From: Roseospirillum parvum
GTDB lineage: Bacteria; Pseudomonadota; Alphaproteobacteria; Rhodospirillales; Rhodospirillaceae
Assembly (NCBI RefSeq): GCF_900100455.1
Contig: NZ_FNCV01000001.1
Coordinates: 62,001 to 126,000 of the forward strand
Length of the DNA stretch: 64,000 bases
Direction of reading: 5' to 3'
The stretch's first letter is position 1. Each line of letters opens with the position of its first letter. The position numbers and the translations under genes were made by a program. The notes beneath the pieces were generated by a model. That model was not told the origin of the DNA. It did not search any database and worked only from the letters and a program-made list of their open reading frames with translations. Positions 37,873 to 45,550 of this stretch are shown piece by piece.

Positions 37873-38149
37873 CATTCGCCAGGGCCTTGATCTTCTCAAC
37901 GATCTCCGGTGGCGTCGTCTGGGGATGCGACTTGTGGATCCGTGGCAGGTCCTTCAGGCCATCGAGGCCCTGTGTCTGGAACCGCCGCTTCCACTCGTAA
38001 AAGCTCGTCCGGTCCATGCCGCGCTGTCGGCAAGCCTCGGCGACATTGCCGAGCTCCTGGGCCAGTTCCAGAACGCTCATGCGTTGCCGGGCAATTTTGC
38101 TCGCCGCGTCACGCGACGAGCCCTTCTTCGATATCGGTGAATGTCCCAT
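37832..38149 (-). pseudogene. Truncated IS transposase, N-terminal helix-turn-helix part
   Basis: The start at 38149 has a strong AAAGGAGG. About 90 residues encode a helix-turn-helix typical of IS481-like transposases (LAQELGNVAEACRQRGMD, FYEWKRRFQTQGLDGLKDLP, HPQTTPPEIVEKIKALA). Normal homologues continue into a DDE catalytic domain. Here the frame changes after KALA (about 37880) into the recombinase remnant and stops. It is therefore a dead fragment without catalytic residues. Confidence 0.75.
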
Positions 38150-38249
38150 CGTAAAATCCTCCTTTCCAAAAATAGCATGGAAAGAAGGTTAAGTGGACAT
38201 TTGACCGGCGCTGCCAGCCATTCAATGGTTCAGAGTTTTTTGAACTTGG

Positions 38250-38458
38250 ACAGCGCCTGTAACGCCCCTTTGCAGGCCGCCAGGGGCCACTTGGCGGGAG
38301 CTTGCGGCGTGTACTGAGCTTCGGATGGCCGGTTTCGTCCGCTTTTCCGCTATGTGGGCACACGCCGTCTGTCGGCCTGCACCATCGCTTCATGTTGCAG
38401 GCCATGTTGGCCAGGGTGACGGTGGCTTCGGCGCGGGACATGCCGATGCCGTGCCCTC
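38250..38458 (-). mobile_element. IS5-type transposase C-terminus and 3' end remnant (right)
   Basis: The minus strand encodes GIGMSRAEATVTLANMACN and then MKRW, the C-terminal signature of IS5-family transposases, with nothing of the catalytic domain upstream. The DNA after it (toward 38250) aligns with 35290-35430 on the plus strand. It also points into the island, so the two remnants are in inverted orientation around the NTPase gene. Confidence 0.65.
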
Positions 38459-38500
38459 CCCCCGGGGCCCACCCCGAGGGAGGCCGAAAGCCCCGCCCCC

Positions 38501-39928
38501 CTACACCGACAGGCCGACCAGCTTGGTGTCGAGGTATTCCTCGATGCCGGCGCGGGCGCCTTCGCGGCCCAGGCCGCTTTCCTTGATGCCGCCGAAAGGG
38601 GCGGCGGCGGCGGTGGGGTTGATGTCGTTGATGCCGACAATGCCGAAGGCCAACCCCTCCATCATCCGCCAGGCCCGCTTCAGGTCGTTGGTGTAGACGT
38701 AGGAAGCCAGCCCATAGTCGGTGTCGTTGGCCTTCTCCAGGATGTCCGCCTCGTCGTCGAAGGGCATCACGGCGGCCACCGGGCCGAAGGTTTCCTCGCG
38801 GTGGATCAGCATCTCGGGGGTGACGTCGGCGAGCACCGTGGGGGCGTAGAAGTGCCCCTTGTCGAGCCCGCCCTCGGTCAGCCGATGGCCGCCGGTCAGC
38901 ACCCGCGCCCCCTTGGCGCGGGCGTCGTCGACCTGGGCGGCCACCTTCTCGAGCGCCCGCTGGTTGACCAGGGGGCCGATCTGTACCCCCTCGGTCAGTC
39001 CGCTGCCGGCCTTCATCTTGGCCACCCGGGCGGTCATGGTGTCGAGGAACGCCTGATAGCCCGGGCGCTGCACATAGATGCGGTTGGGCGAGATGCAGGC
39101 CTGCCCGGTGTTGAGGAACTTGACCAGGGTGGCGCCCTTGGCGGCGTGGGCCGGGTCGGCGTCGGCGAAGACGATGAACGGGGCGTGCCCGCCCAGCTCC
39201 ATGGAAACCCGCTTCATCTGCCGCGCCGCCTGCTCGGCGATCATCTTGCCGACCGCGGTCGAGCCGGTGAAGGTGATCTTGCGCACCCGCTTGTCGGTCA
39301 GCAGAACCTCGCCCACCGGCCTGGGGTCGGCGGCGGTGACCAGGTTGACCACCCCCGGCGGCACCCCGGCTTCCTCGAAAAGGCGCATCATGGCGATGGC
39401 GGTCAGCGGGGTCGCCTCGGCCGGTTTCAGGACCACCGTGCAGCCGGCGGCCAGGGCCGGGCCGACCTTTCGGGTGATCATCGAGATGGGATAGTTCCAC
39501 GGGGTGATCGCCGCCACCACCCCGACCGGCTGCTTCAGCACCATGAAGCGCTGGTCGGCGCGGGCGCTGGGGATGGTCTCGCCGTAGACCCGCTTGGCCT
39601 CCTCGGCGAACCAGGAGAGGAAGTCGGCCCCGTAGCCGACCTCGGTCCAGGCCGCTTTCAGGGGCTTGCCCTGCTCGCGGCTCATCAGCTCGGCCAGGGC
39701 GTCGCGGCGTTCCATCATCAGGGCGTGGGCGCGGGCCAGCACCCCGGCCCGGTGATGGGCGGTGGTCGCCGCCCAGGCGGGCAGGGCGGCGGCGGCGGCG
39801 TCGACGGCGGCCCGGGCGTCCTCGGCCGCGCCATCGGGGACGTCCTCGATCAGGCTGCCGTCGGCCGGGTTGGTGACCGCGAAGGTGCGACCCGAGGCGG
39901 CCGCCGTGAAGGCTCCGTTGATGTACAT
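38501..39928 (-). CDS. gabD: NAD(P)-dependent succinate-semialdehyde dehydrogenase-like ALDH
   Basis: This 475-residue aldehyde dehydrogenase is closest by eye to GabD-type enzymes, which oxidise succinate semialdehyde in GABA breakdown. Motifs are EQGKPLKAA, ITPWNYPISM, VVLKPAEATPL, Glu244 in SMELGGHAP, Cys278 in GQACISPNR, EETFGPV and PFGGIKESGLGREG. The start MYINGAFTAAASG at 39928 gives the family length; an 80-residue upstream extension runs into the telA-like gene. It is 25 bp downstream of that gene and probably co-transcribed. Confidence 0.85.
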   Translation of the reverse strand: MYINGAFTAAASGRTFAVTNPADGSLIEDVPDGAAEDARAAVDAAAAALPAWAATTAHHRAGVLARAHALMMERRDALAELMSREQGKPLKAAWTEVGYGADFLSWFAEEAKRVYGETIPSARADQRFMVLKQPVGVVAAITPWNYPISMITRKVGPALAAGCTVVLKPAEATPLTAIAMMRLFEEAGVPPGVVNLVTAADPRPVGEVLLTDKRVRKITFTGSTAVGKMIAEQAARQMKRVSMELGGHAPFIVFADADPAHAAKGATLVKFLNTGQACISPNRIYVQRPGYQAFLDTMTARVAKMKAGSGLTEGVQIGPLVNQRALEKVAAQVDDARAKGARVLTGGHRLTEGGLDKGHFYAPTVLADVTPEMLIHREETFGPVAAVMPFDDEADILEKANDTDYGLASYVYTNDLKRAWRMMEGLAFGIVGINDINPTAAAAPFGGIKESGLGREGARAGIEEYLDTKLVGLSV

Positions 39929-39953
39929 GGAAAGGTTCTCGCTTGAGGGGGAA

Positions 39954-41072
39954 TCAGGAAGCTTCGGGGCCCTGGATCTGGCGCTGGCGCAGCGCGCCTT
40001 CCGCCTCGGCCAGGGCTTTTCGGCCCTCGGCGCGGGCGCTGCGGGCCTCGGCGTCCAGGCGGTCGATGCGGTCCAGGGTGCCGACCAGACTGTCGATGGT
40101 CTCGGTGATCGCCGCCACGTCGGCGATGCCCCGGCGCGACTGCCGGTGGGCCGCCTCGACATTGGCATCGAGCTGCTGGGCCATGGTCTTGAGCTGGGCG
40201 TTGGTGAACTCGGTCATGGCGTCGAGCGCCGCCAGCCCCACCTTCTGGCGCATCTGCTCGACATGGATCAGCATGGTCGACTTCCAGGCCGGGATGGCAT
40301 GGGCGATGGCCATGCGCAATTCCTCGATCAGGGTGATGCCGGTCTGCTGGACCTGCCGGATGGTCGGCATGGCGGCGTGGGCGATGGCCTTGGACTTTTC
40401 GAGGTTCATCACCTTGCGGTCCAGGCGGTCAACGGCGGCCTTGAGGTCGCGCACCCTTTGGGCGGCCAACTCGGCGTCCGGCTGGTCGGCCCTGGCCCGG
40501 GCCTCGGCCTCGGCGGCGGGGATCACCTCGTCGGTGTAATAGGCCAACAGCTCGTGGCCGGCGGCGATGTGCAGGGACAATTCGCGGAAGGTTTCCAGGT
40601 TTTCCTCGAACAGGCGGTCGAGCAGGGCGATGCCCAGGCCCACCTCGTCGACCCGGTCCTCCAACTCGCCGGCGATGGCGTCGATGCGCTGGCGGGCCGA
40701 GCGGAAGCTGTCGGCGAAGCGGCCCACCTCGCGCCGGGCGTCGAAGAACAGGCGGTTGAGCAGCCCGCCGCCCTTCAGGCGCTCCGGATCGAGGCCGCCG
40801 GCCACCTGACGCAATTCGGAGAGCTTGTCGTGCATCGGCCCCAGGTCGCGGCCCAGCACCTGATCGAGCACCGAATCGGCGAAGGCGCCGACCCGCTGCT
40901 CGCTGGCCGAGCCGAAGTCGAGCACGCTGTTGGCCGAGGTCAGGTCGATGCCGGCCTTGATTTCCTCGATGCGGGCCCGCTCGGCGTCGTCCGGGGTGTT
41001 GGGACGGCCTTCCAGCGAGGTGATCGCCCGCTCGACAGCGGAGGCGGGGGGATGCGCGGGATCGAGGGACAT
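39954..41072 (-). CDS. TelA-like toxic anion resistance family protein
   Basis: This 372-residue soluble protein is largely alpha-helical and coiled coil. The segments VLDFGSASEQRVGAFADSVLDQV, LDRLFEENLETFRELSLHI, MPTIRQVQQTGITLIEEL and AIPAWKSTMLI fit the TelA/KlaA family, named for tellurite resistance but often involved in general or envelope stress. No enzymatic motif is visible. It is divergent from the tauE1 gene, with a tandem 16-bp repeat between them. Confidence 0.8.
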   Translation of the reverse strand: MSLDPAHPPASAVERAITSLEGRPNTPDDAERARIEEIKAGIDLTSANSVLDFGSASEQRVGAFADSVLDQVLGRDLGPMHDKLSELRQVAGGLDPERLKGGGLLNRLFFDARREVGRFADSFRSARQRIDAIAGELEDRVDEVGLGIALLDRLFEENLETFRELSLHIAAGHELLAYYTDEVIPAAEAEARARADQPDAELAAQRVRDLKAAVDRLDRKVMNLEKSKAIAHAAMPTIRQVQQTGITLIEELRMAIAHAIPAWKSTMLIHVEQMRQKVGLAALDAMTEFTNAQLKTMAQQLDANVEAAHRQSRRGIADVAAITETIDSLVGTLDRIDRLDAEARSARAEGRKALAEAEGALRQRQIQGPEAS

Positions 41073-41108
41073 GACGCCTCCGGGGCCAGAAGGGCGGGGG
41101 GAGAGAAG

Positions 41109-41187
41109 GGCCGGACCAAGTTAGGCCCGGACCAAGTTAGGCCCGGACCAAGTTAGGCCCGGACCAAGTTAGGCCCGGACCAAATTA
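41109..41187. repeat. Five tandem copies of a 16-bp unit
   Basis: GGCCCGGACCAAGTTA repeats at 41124, 41140, 41156 and 41172, preceded by a 15-bp version at 41109; the last copy has one change. It lies between the divergent telA-like and tauE1 genes, upstream of the tauE1 promoter. There are no spacers. Confidence 0.92.
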
Positions 41188-41253
41188 GGCAAGGTGGGGT
41201 TCGGCATCAAGCCGCGCCGGACCACCCGGACGTGGCATGTCAGGGGTCGCGGC

Positions 41254-41282
41254 TTGCATATTAATACTATGAAATATAAAAC
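41254..41282 (+). promoter_or_regulatory. Promoter of tauE1 with degenerate SqrR/BigR-like box
   Basis: TTGCAT (41254-41259), 17 nt, TAAAAC (41277-41282). The spacer holds ATTA-N8-AAAT at 41260-41275, one base off per half from the ATTC-N8-GAAT box reported for the persulfide-sensing repressor SqrR. Layout is identical to that upstream of tauE2. Confidence 0.5.
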
Positions 41283-41311
41283 GGAGGTCCACCCGGGCAG
41301 GATCGCGACCG

Positions 41312-42232
41312 ATGCAAAGCTATCTTCCCATCGCCGAGATGTCGGTGAACGTCCTGCTCGTTCTGGGCATGGGCGGCGCCATCGGGCTGCTCTCCGGGCT
41401 GTTCGGGGTGGGCGGCGGTTTCCTGATGACGCCGCTTTTGATGTTCATCGGCATTCCGCCGGCGGTGGCGGTGGGCACCGGGGCCAACCAGATCGTCGCC
41501 TCATCGGTGTCGGGGGTGCTGGCCCACTGGCGGCGCGGCAACGTCGATCTGAAGATGGGCGTGGTGCTGCTGCTCGGCGGGCTGGTCGGCTCCGGCTTCG
41601 GGGTGCTGCTGTTCCGCTTCCTGCGCGGACTGGGCCAGATCGATCTGGCCATTTCGCTGTGCTACGTGGTGTTCCTCGGCATCATCGGCGGGCTGATGTT
41701 CGTCGAAAGCCTGAATGCCCTGCTGAAAAGCCGCCGGCCGCGCAAGCCGCAGCCGGAGAGCCACCGGCGGGGCTGGATCCACGCCCTGCCCTTCAAGATG
41801 CGCTTCCGCAAGTCGAAGCTTTACATCAGCGCCCTGCTGCCCTTCGGGGTGGGGCTGCTGGTCGGGGTGCTGTCGGCCATCATGGGCGTCGGCGGCGGCT
41901 TCGTGATGGTGCCGGCGATGATCTACCTGCTCGGCATGCCGACCCAGGTGGTGGTCGGCACCTCGCTGTTCCAGATCATCTTCGTCACCGCCAACACCAC
42001 CTTCCTGCAATCGCTGATGAACCAGACGGTGGACGTGGTGCTGGCCCTGCTGCTGCTGGTCGGGGCGGTGATCGGCGCCCAGGTGGGAGCCAAGGCGGGG
42101 GCCAAGCTGAAGGGCGAGCAGTTGCGGGTGCTGCTGGCCCTCATGGTGCTGGTGGTGTGCTTCAAGCTGGGCCTTGATTTGATGCTTGAGCCCGACGACC
42201 TGTACAGCGTGACCCGCCTGCGCGCCGACTGA
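41312..42232 (+). CDS. TauE/SafE sulfite exporter family protein, copy 1
   Basis: This 306-residue inner-membrane protein has about eight helices and two inverted repeats marked by GLFGVGGGFLMTPLL and IMGVGGGFVMVPAMIYLLG, the family signature. Members export sulfite, organosulfonates or sulfur species. A basic loop (SRRPRKPQPESHRR) splits the two halves. It is nearly identical over long stretches to the next gene, so the two arose by tandem duplication. A promoter with a candidate sulfide-responsive box precedes it. Confidence 0.9.
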   Translation: MQSYLPIAEMSVNVLLVLGMGGAIGLLSGLFGVGGGFLMTPLLMFIGIPPAVAVGTGANQIVASSVSGVLAHWRRGNVDLKMGVVLLLGGLVGSGFGVLLFRFLRGLGQIDLAISLCYVVFLGIIGGLMFVESLNALLKSRRPRKPQPESHRRGWIHALPFKMRFRKSKLYISALLPFGVGLLVGVLSAIMGVGGGFVMVPAMIYLLGMPTQVVVGTSLFQIIFVTANTTFLQSLMNQTVDVVLALLLLVGAVIGAQVGAKAGAKLKGEQLRVLLALMVLVVCFKLGLDLMLEPDDLYSVTRLRAD

Positions 42233-42271
42233 TTCCGGCCCGTCCGGCCCTCCCCACTCGCCAGCCGAGTC

Positions 42272-42300
42272 TTGCATATTCATTGAGTCGAATATACAAC
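42272..42300 (+). promoter_or_regulatory. Promoter of tauE2 with exact SqrR-like box
   Basis: TTGCAT (42272-42277), 17 nt, TACAAC (42295-42300). The spacer contains ATTC-N8-GAAT exactly (42278-42293), which matches the reported SqrR operator of Rhodobacter capsulatus. A bound repressor would cover the core promoter. Confidence 0.6.
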
Positions 42301-42333
42301 GTATGGCAGGCTGGCCCGGGATCATCCCCCTTC

Positions 42334-43263
42334 ATGCAGATCTACCTTCCCATCGCCGAAATGTCGGTCAATGTCCTGCTGATCCTCGGCATGGGCGGTG
42401 GCGTGGGGTTCCTGTCCGGATTGTTCGGGGTGGGCGGCGGTTTTCTGATGACGCCGCTGCTCATCTTCATCGGCGTGCCGCCGGCGGTGGCGGTGGGCAC
42501 CGAGGCCAACCAGATCGTCGCCTCCTCGGTGTCGGGGGTGCTGGCCCACTGGCGGCGCGGCAACGTCGACCTGAAGATGGGCACGGTGCTGCTGCTCGGC
42601 GGTCTGGTCGGCTCGGGGCTGGGCGTGGTGCTGTTCCGCTTCCTGCGTGGGCTGGGCCAGATCGATCTGGCCATTTCGCTGTCCTACGTGGTCTTTCTGG
42701 GCATCATCGGCGGGCTGATGTTCGTCGAAAGCCTGAACACCCTGTTCCGCAGCCGACGGCCGCGCAAAAGCGCCAAGGCCAAGGGCTCAGGGGGCCGCCA
42801 CAACTGGATTCACGGCCTGCCGTTCAAGATGCGGTTCCGCAAATCCAAGCTGTACATCAGCGCCATCCTGCCCTTCGCGGTGGGCCTGCTGGTCGGCGTG
42901 CTGGCCGCCATCATGGGTGTCGGCGGCGGTTTCGTGATGGTGCCGGCGATGATCTACCTGCTGGGGATGCCGACCCAGGTGGTGGTCGGCACCTCGCTGT
43001 TCCAGATCATTTTCGTCACCGCCAACACCACCTTCCTGCAGGCCTTCCTGAACCAGACGGTGGACGTGGTGCTGTCGCTGCTGCTGCTCACCGGGGCGGT
43101 GATCGGGGCCCAGGTGGGGGCCAAGGCGGGGGCCCGGCTGAAGGGCGAGCAGCTGCGCATCCTGCTGGCCTTGATGGTGCTCGCCGTGTGCGCCAAGCTG
43201 GGCCTGGATCTGGTTCTCAGGCCCGACGACCTGTTCGGGCTGGCGCGGGGAGGAGGGCATTGA
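42334..43263 (+). CDS. TauE/SafE sulfite exporter family protein, copy 2
   Basis: This 309-residue inner-membrane protein has the same topology and signatures as copy 1 (GLFGVGGGFLMTPLL, MGVGGGFVMVPAMIYLLG). Differences cluster in the central basic loop (RSRRPRKSAKAKGSGGRHN) and the C-terminus. MQIYLPIAEMS at 42334 aligns with the start of copy 1; an earlier start at 42283 lies inside the promoter box. Its stop overlaps the start of the TIGR02186 gene (TGATG), so those two are coupled. Confidence 0.9.
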   Translation: MQIYLPIAEMSVNVLLILGMGGGVGFLSGLFGVGGGFLMTPLLIFIGVPPAVAVGTEANQIVASSVSGVLAHWRRGNVDLKMGTVLLLGGLVGSGLGVVLFRFLRGLGQIDLAISLSYVVFLGIIGGLMFVESLNTLFRSRRPRKSAKAKGSGGRHNWIHGLPFKMRFRKSKLYISAILPFAVGLLVGVLAAIMGVGGGFVMVPAMIYLLGMPTQVVVGTSLFQIIFVTANTTFLQAFLNQTVDVVLSLLLLTGAVIGAQVGAKAGARLKGEQLRILLALMVLAVCAKLGLDLVLRPDDLFGLARGGGH

Positions 43264-44030
43264 TGGTGTGGCGTGCCGCCGTTGCCCGGGCCGCCCTCGG
43301 CGCGCTGCTGCTGCTGGCCCTGCTGGCCGCGCCGGCGCGGGCCCAGACCCAGCCCCTGGTGGCTGATCTGTCGAAGCATCTGGTGGCCATCACCACCGGC
43401 TTTTCCGGTACCGACGTGCTGCTCTTCGGGGCCACCGACGGGCCCGGCGACATCGTGCTGGTGGTGCGCGGGCCACCCGGGCGCGAGGTGGTGCGGCGCA
43501 AGGACCGGGCCGGCATCATCTGGGTCAACGCCGACAGCGTCGATTTCGAGGACGTGCCCGCCTTCTACTGGCTGGCCACCAGCCGGCCGCTGGACGAGTT
43601 CGCCAACCCGGCGGTGCTCGAGCGCCACCAGATCGGCACCGGCAACCTGCGCCTGCCGGTGGCCGACTTCGCCGAGATCCCGCCCCAGACCCGAACCGAC
43701 TTCGCCCGCGCCCTGGTCCGCCTGAAGACCGCCGAGGGCCTCTATGGCGAGGAGCAGGGGGTGGTGCGCCAACTGGCCAACCGGCTGTTCCGGGCCGAGT
43801 TGCATTTCCCCTCCAACGTGCCGGTCGGCACCTACATGGTCGAGGTCTACCTGATCCGCGAGGGCGAGGTGGTGAGCGCCGAGATCACCCCGCTGATCAT
43901 CTCCAAGGTCGGTGTCGGGGCCGACATCTACGACTTCGCCCACAACCAGCCGGCCCTCTACGGCATCGCCGCGATCATCGTCGCGGTGGCCGCCGGCTGG
44001 CTGGCCGGGGTCGCCTTCCGCAAGTCCTGA
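43263..44030 (+). CDS. TIGR02186 family membrane-anchored periplasmic protein
   Basis: This 255-residue protein has a signal peptide (ALLLLALLAAPARAQ), a periplasmic domain with ADLSKHLVAITTGFSG, VVRGPPGREVVRRKDR and ESLFRAELHFPSNVPVG-like strands, and one C-terminal helix (YGIAAIIVAVAAGWLAGVAF). It fits the TIGR02186 family, which is regularly encoded next to TauE/SafE in alphaproteobacteria. A partner role in sulfur-compound export is inference from that linkage. Confidence 0.83.
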   Translation: MVWRAAVARAALGALLLLALLAAPARAQTQPLVADLSKHLVAITTGFSGTDVLLFGATDGPGDIVLVVRGPPGREVVRRKDRAGIIWVNADSVDFEDVPAFYWLATSRPLDEFANPAVLERHQIGTGNLRLPVADFAEIPPQTRTDFARALVRLKTAEGLYGEEQGVVRQLANRLFRAELHFPSNVPVGTYMVEVYLIREGEVVSAEITPLIISKVGVGADIYDFAHNQPALYGIAAIIVAVAAGWLAGVAFRKS

Positions 44031-44078
44031 TCCCATATCAATGCCTTCCGCCACGGCCTTTTTTCGAGGTGCCGCCCG

Positions 44079-44561
44079 ATGAGCGTCGATGACAAACCCG
44101 CACCGCGGACCTTTCTGGTGGTGGTCGATGACAGCGACGAGATGCGCGCCGCCCTTTCGTTCGCCTGCCGCCGGGCCCGGCGCACCGGCGGCCGGGTGGC
44201 GCTGCTGACGGTCATCGGCCAGGCCGAGTTCCACCACTTCTCGGCCATCGGCAACCTGATGAACGAAGAGGCGCGCGAGGAAGCCGAACACCGCCTGAAC
44301 CGTCTGGCCGCCGAGGTCCACCAGATGAGTGGCCAGATGCCGGTCCTCTTCCTGCGCGAGGGCAAGCCGGAAGAGGAACTGCTCGCCCTGATCGAGGAGG
44401 AGCCCACGATCTCCATCCTGGTGCTGGCCGCCAGCACCAGCAGCAAGGGGCCGGGGCCGTTGGTCTCGGCCCTGGCCGGACGGCTGAGCGGCCGCCTGCA
44501 CATTCCCGTCACCATCGTGCCCGGCGATCTCGCGGACGCCGAGATTGACCGTCTGGCGTAA
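44079..44561 (+). CDS. Universal stress protein, UspA family
   Basis: This 160-residue cytosolic protein has the Usp fold: FLVVVDDSDEMRAALSFACRRA at the N-terminus and ISILVLAASTSSKGPGPLVSALAGRL near the C-terminus. The ATP-binding G-2x-G-9x-G(S/T) motif is only partly recognisable. It follows the TIGR02186 gene by 48 bp in the same direction. Confidence 0.87.
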   Translation: MSVDDKPAPRTFLVVVDDSDEMRAALSFACRRARRTGGRVALLTVIGQAEFHHFSAIGNLMNEEAREEAEHRLNRLAAEVHQMSGQMPVLFLREGKPEEELLALIEEEPTISILVLAASTSSKGPGPLVSALAGRLSGRLHIPVTIVPGDLADAEIDRLA

Positions 44562-44649
44562 GGCTGGTTGACCTGACGGAGCTTGACCCACCCGGCCGGG
44601 AAGCGCATATATCCGACCGTGCTTGTCTGAATTAGTTGGGAACCCGCCG

Positions 44650-45201
44650 ATGTTCATCGAGACCGAGACCACCCCCAATCCGGCCAGCCTGAAGTTCCTG
44701 CCCCACCGCCCGGTGCTGCCCGGCGGGGCGTTGGACTTCGCCGAACCCGCGGCGGCGGCGGCCTCGCCGCTGGCCCGCGCCCTGTTCGAGGTCGAGGGCG
44801 TGGCCGGGGTGTTCCTGGGCGACGACTTCATCACCGTGACCAAGCAGCCGGCGGCCGACTGGTCGAGCCTCAAGCCGCTCGTCCTGGGGGCGGTGATGCA
44901 TCACTTCACCGCCGGCCTGCCGGTGGTCGAGGAAGGCGCCGCCGGGGCCGAATCAGGGGGCGACCAAAGCGACCCTGTGGTTGCTCAGATCGTCGAATTG
45001 CTCGAAAGCCGGGTGCGGCCGGTGGTCGCCCAGGATGGCGGCGACATCGTCTTCCGCGATTTTCGCGAAGGTGTGGTATTTTTGCACATGCGTGGCTCGT
45101 GCGCCGGCTGTCCCAGTTCCACCGCCACCTTGAAGCACGGCATCGAGAACCTTCTGCGCCACTTCATCCCCCAGGTGAAGGGGGTTCAGGCGGTCAATTG
45201 A
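44650..45201 (+). CDS. NfuA/NifU-type iron-sulfur cluster scaffold
   Basis: This 183-residue protein has an N-terminal Nfu domain (MFIETETTPNPASLKFLP, VEGVAGVFLGDDFITVTK) and a C-terminal NifU-like domain (LLESRVRPVVAQDGGDIVFRDF) with the cluster-binding CxxC in GSCAGCPSS. It delivers Fe-S clusters to apo-enzymes. MFIETETTPNP is the conserved start; nine upstream in-frame residues are not. A TATAT element lies about 40 bp before it. Confidence 0.93.
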   Translation: MFIETETTPNPASLKFLPHRPVLPGGALDFAEPAAAAASPLARALFEVEGVAGVFLGDDFITVTKQPAADWSSLKPLVLGAVMHHFTAGLPVVEEGAAGAESGGDQSDPVVAQIVELLESRVRPVVAQDGGDIVFRDFREGVVFLHMRGSCAGCPSSTATLKHGIENLLRHFIPQVKGVQAVN

Positions 45202-45550
45202 GCCCCGCCGGGCCGCCCGGGTTTCATAAAATTTTCAACGGCTTCTCGAGACGGCCCGAAAATCAAAGGATTTTCGGTGGGTTGACCGATTCCGCCCCCG
45301 CCGGCATAGTCCGCCGGTCGCCTCAAAACCGCCACCGTTGGCTGGCATCACGGCTCCGCCCGACCTGGACCCGACCTGGAAACGGCCGGCTGGAGCGTCC
45401 TATCAAAGGGCGGAAAGCGGCGCGACGCCTCTCCGGTTCAACCGGCGGGCGTCCTTACAAGGTCACGAGCACCCGAGTTCCAGACGGCCCCGTTTTGAAA
45501 AGTGGCCCATTCGGATTGAACGCGGCCCCTTCGATAAAGAGGTTCTTGGA
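45202..45550 (+). other. Leader region of the Bax-like gene with promoter candidate
   Basis: No gene is seen in 349 bp. TTGACC (45282-45287), a 17-nt spacer and CATAGT (45305-45310) form a good housekeeping-type promoter, which would give a leader of about 235 nt. A short direct repeat (GACCTGGA twice near 45363-45380) occurs in it. No known riboswitch motif was recognised. Confidence 0.45.

Noticed and set aside
41109-41187. Possible CRISPR array
   Set aside because: The units are directly adjacent, 16 bp long and without spacers, and no cas genes are present.
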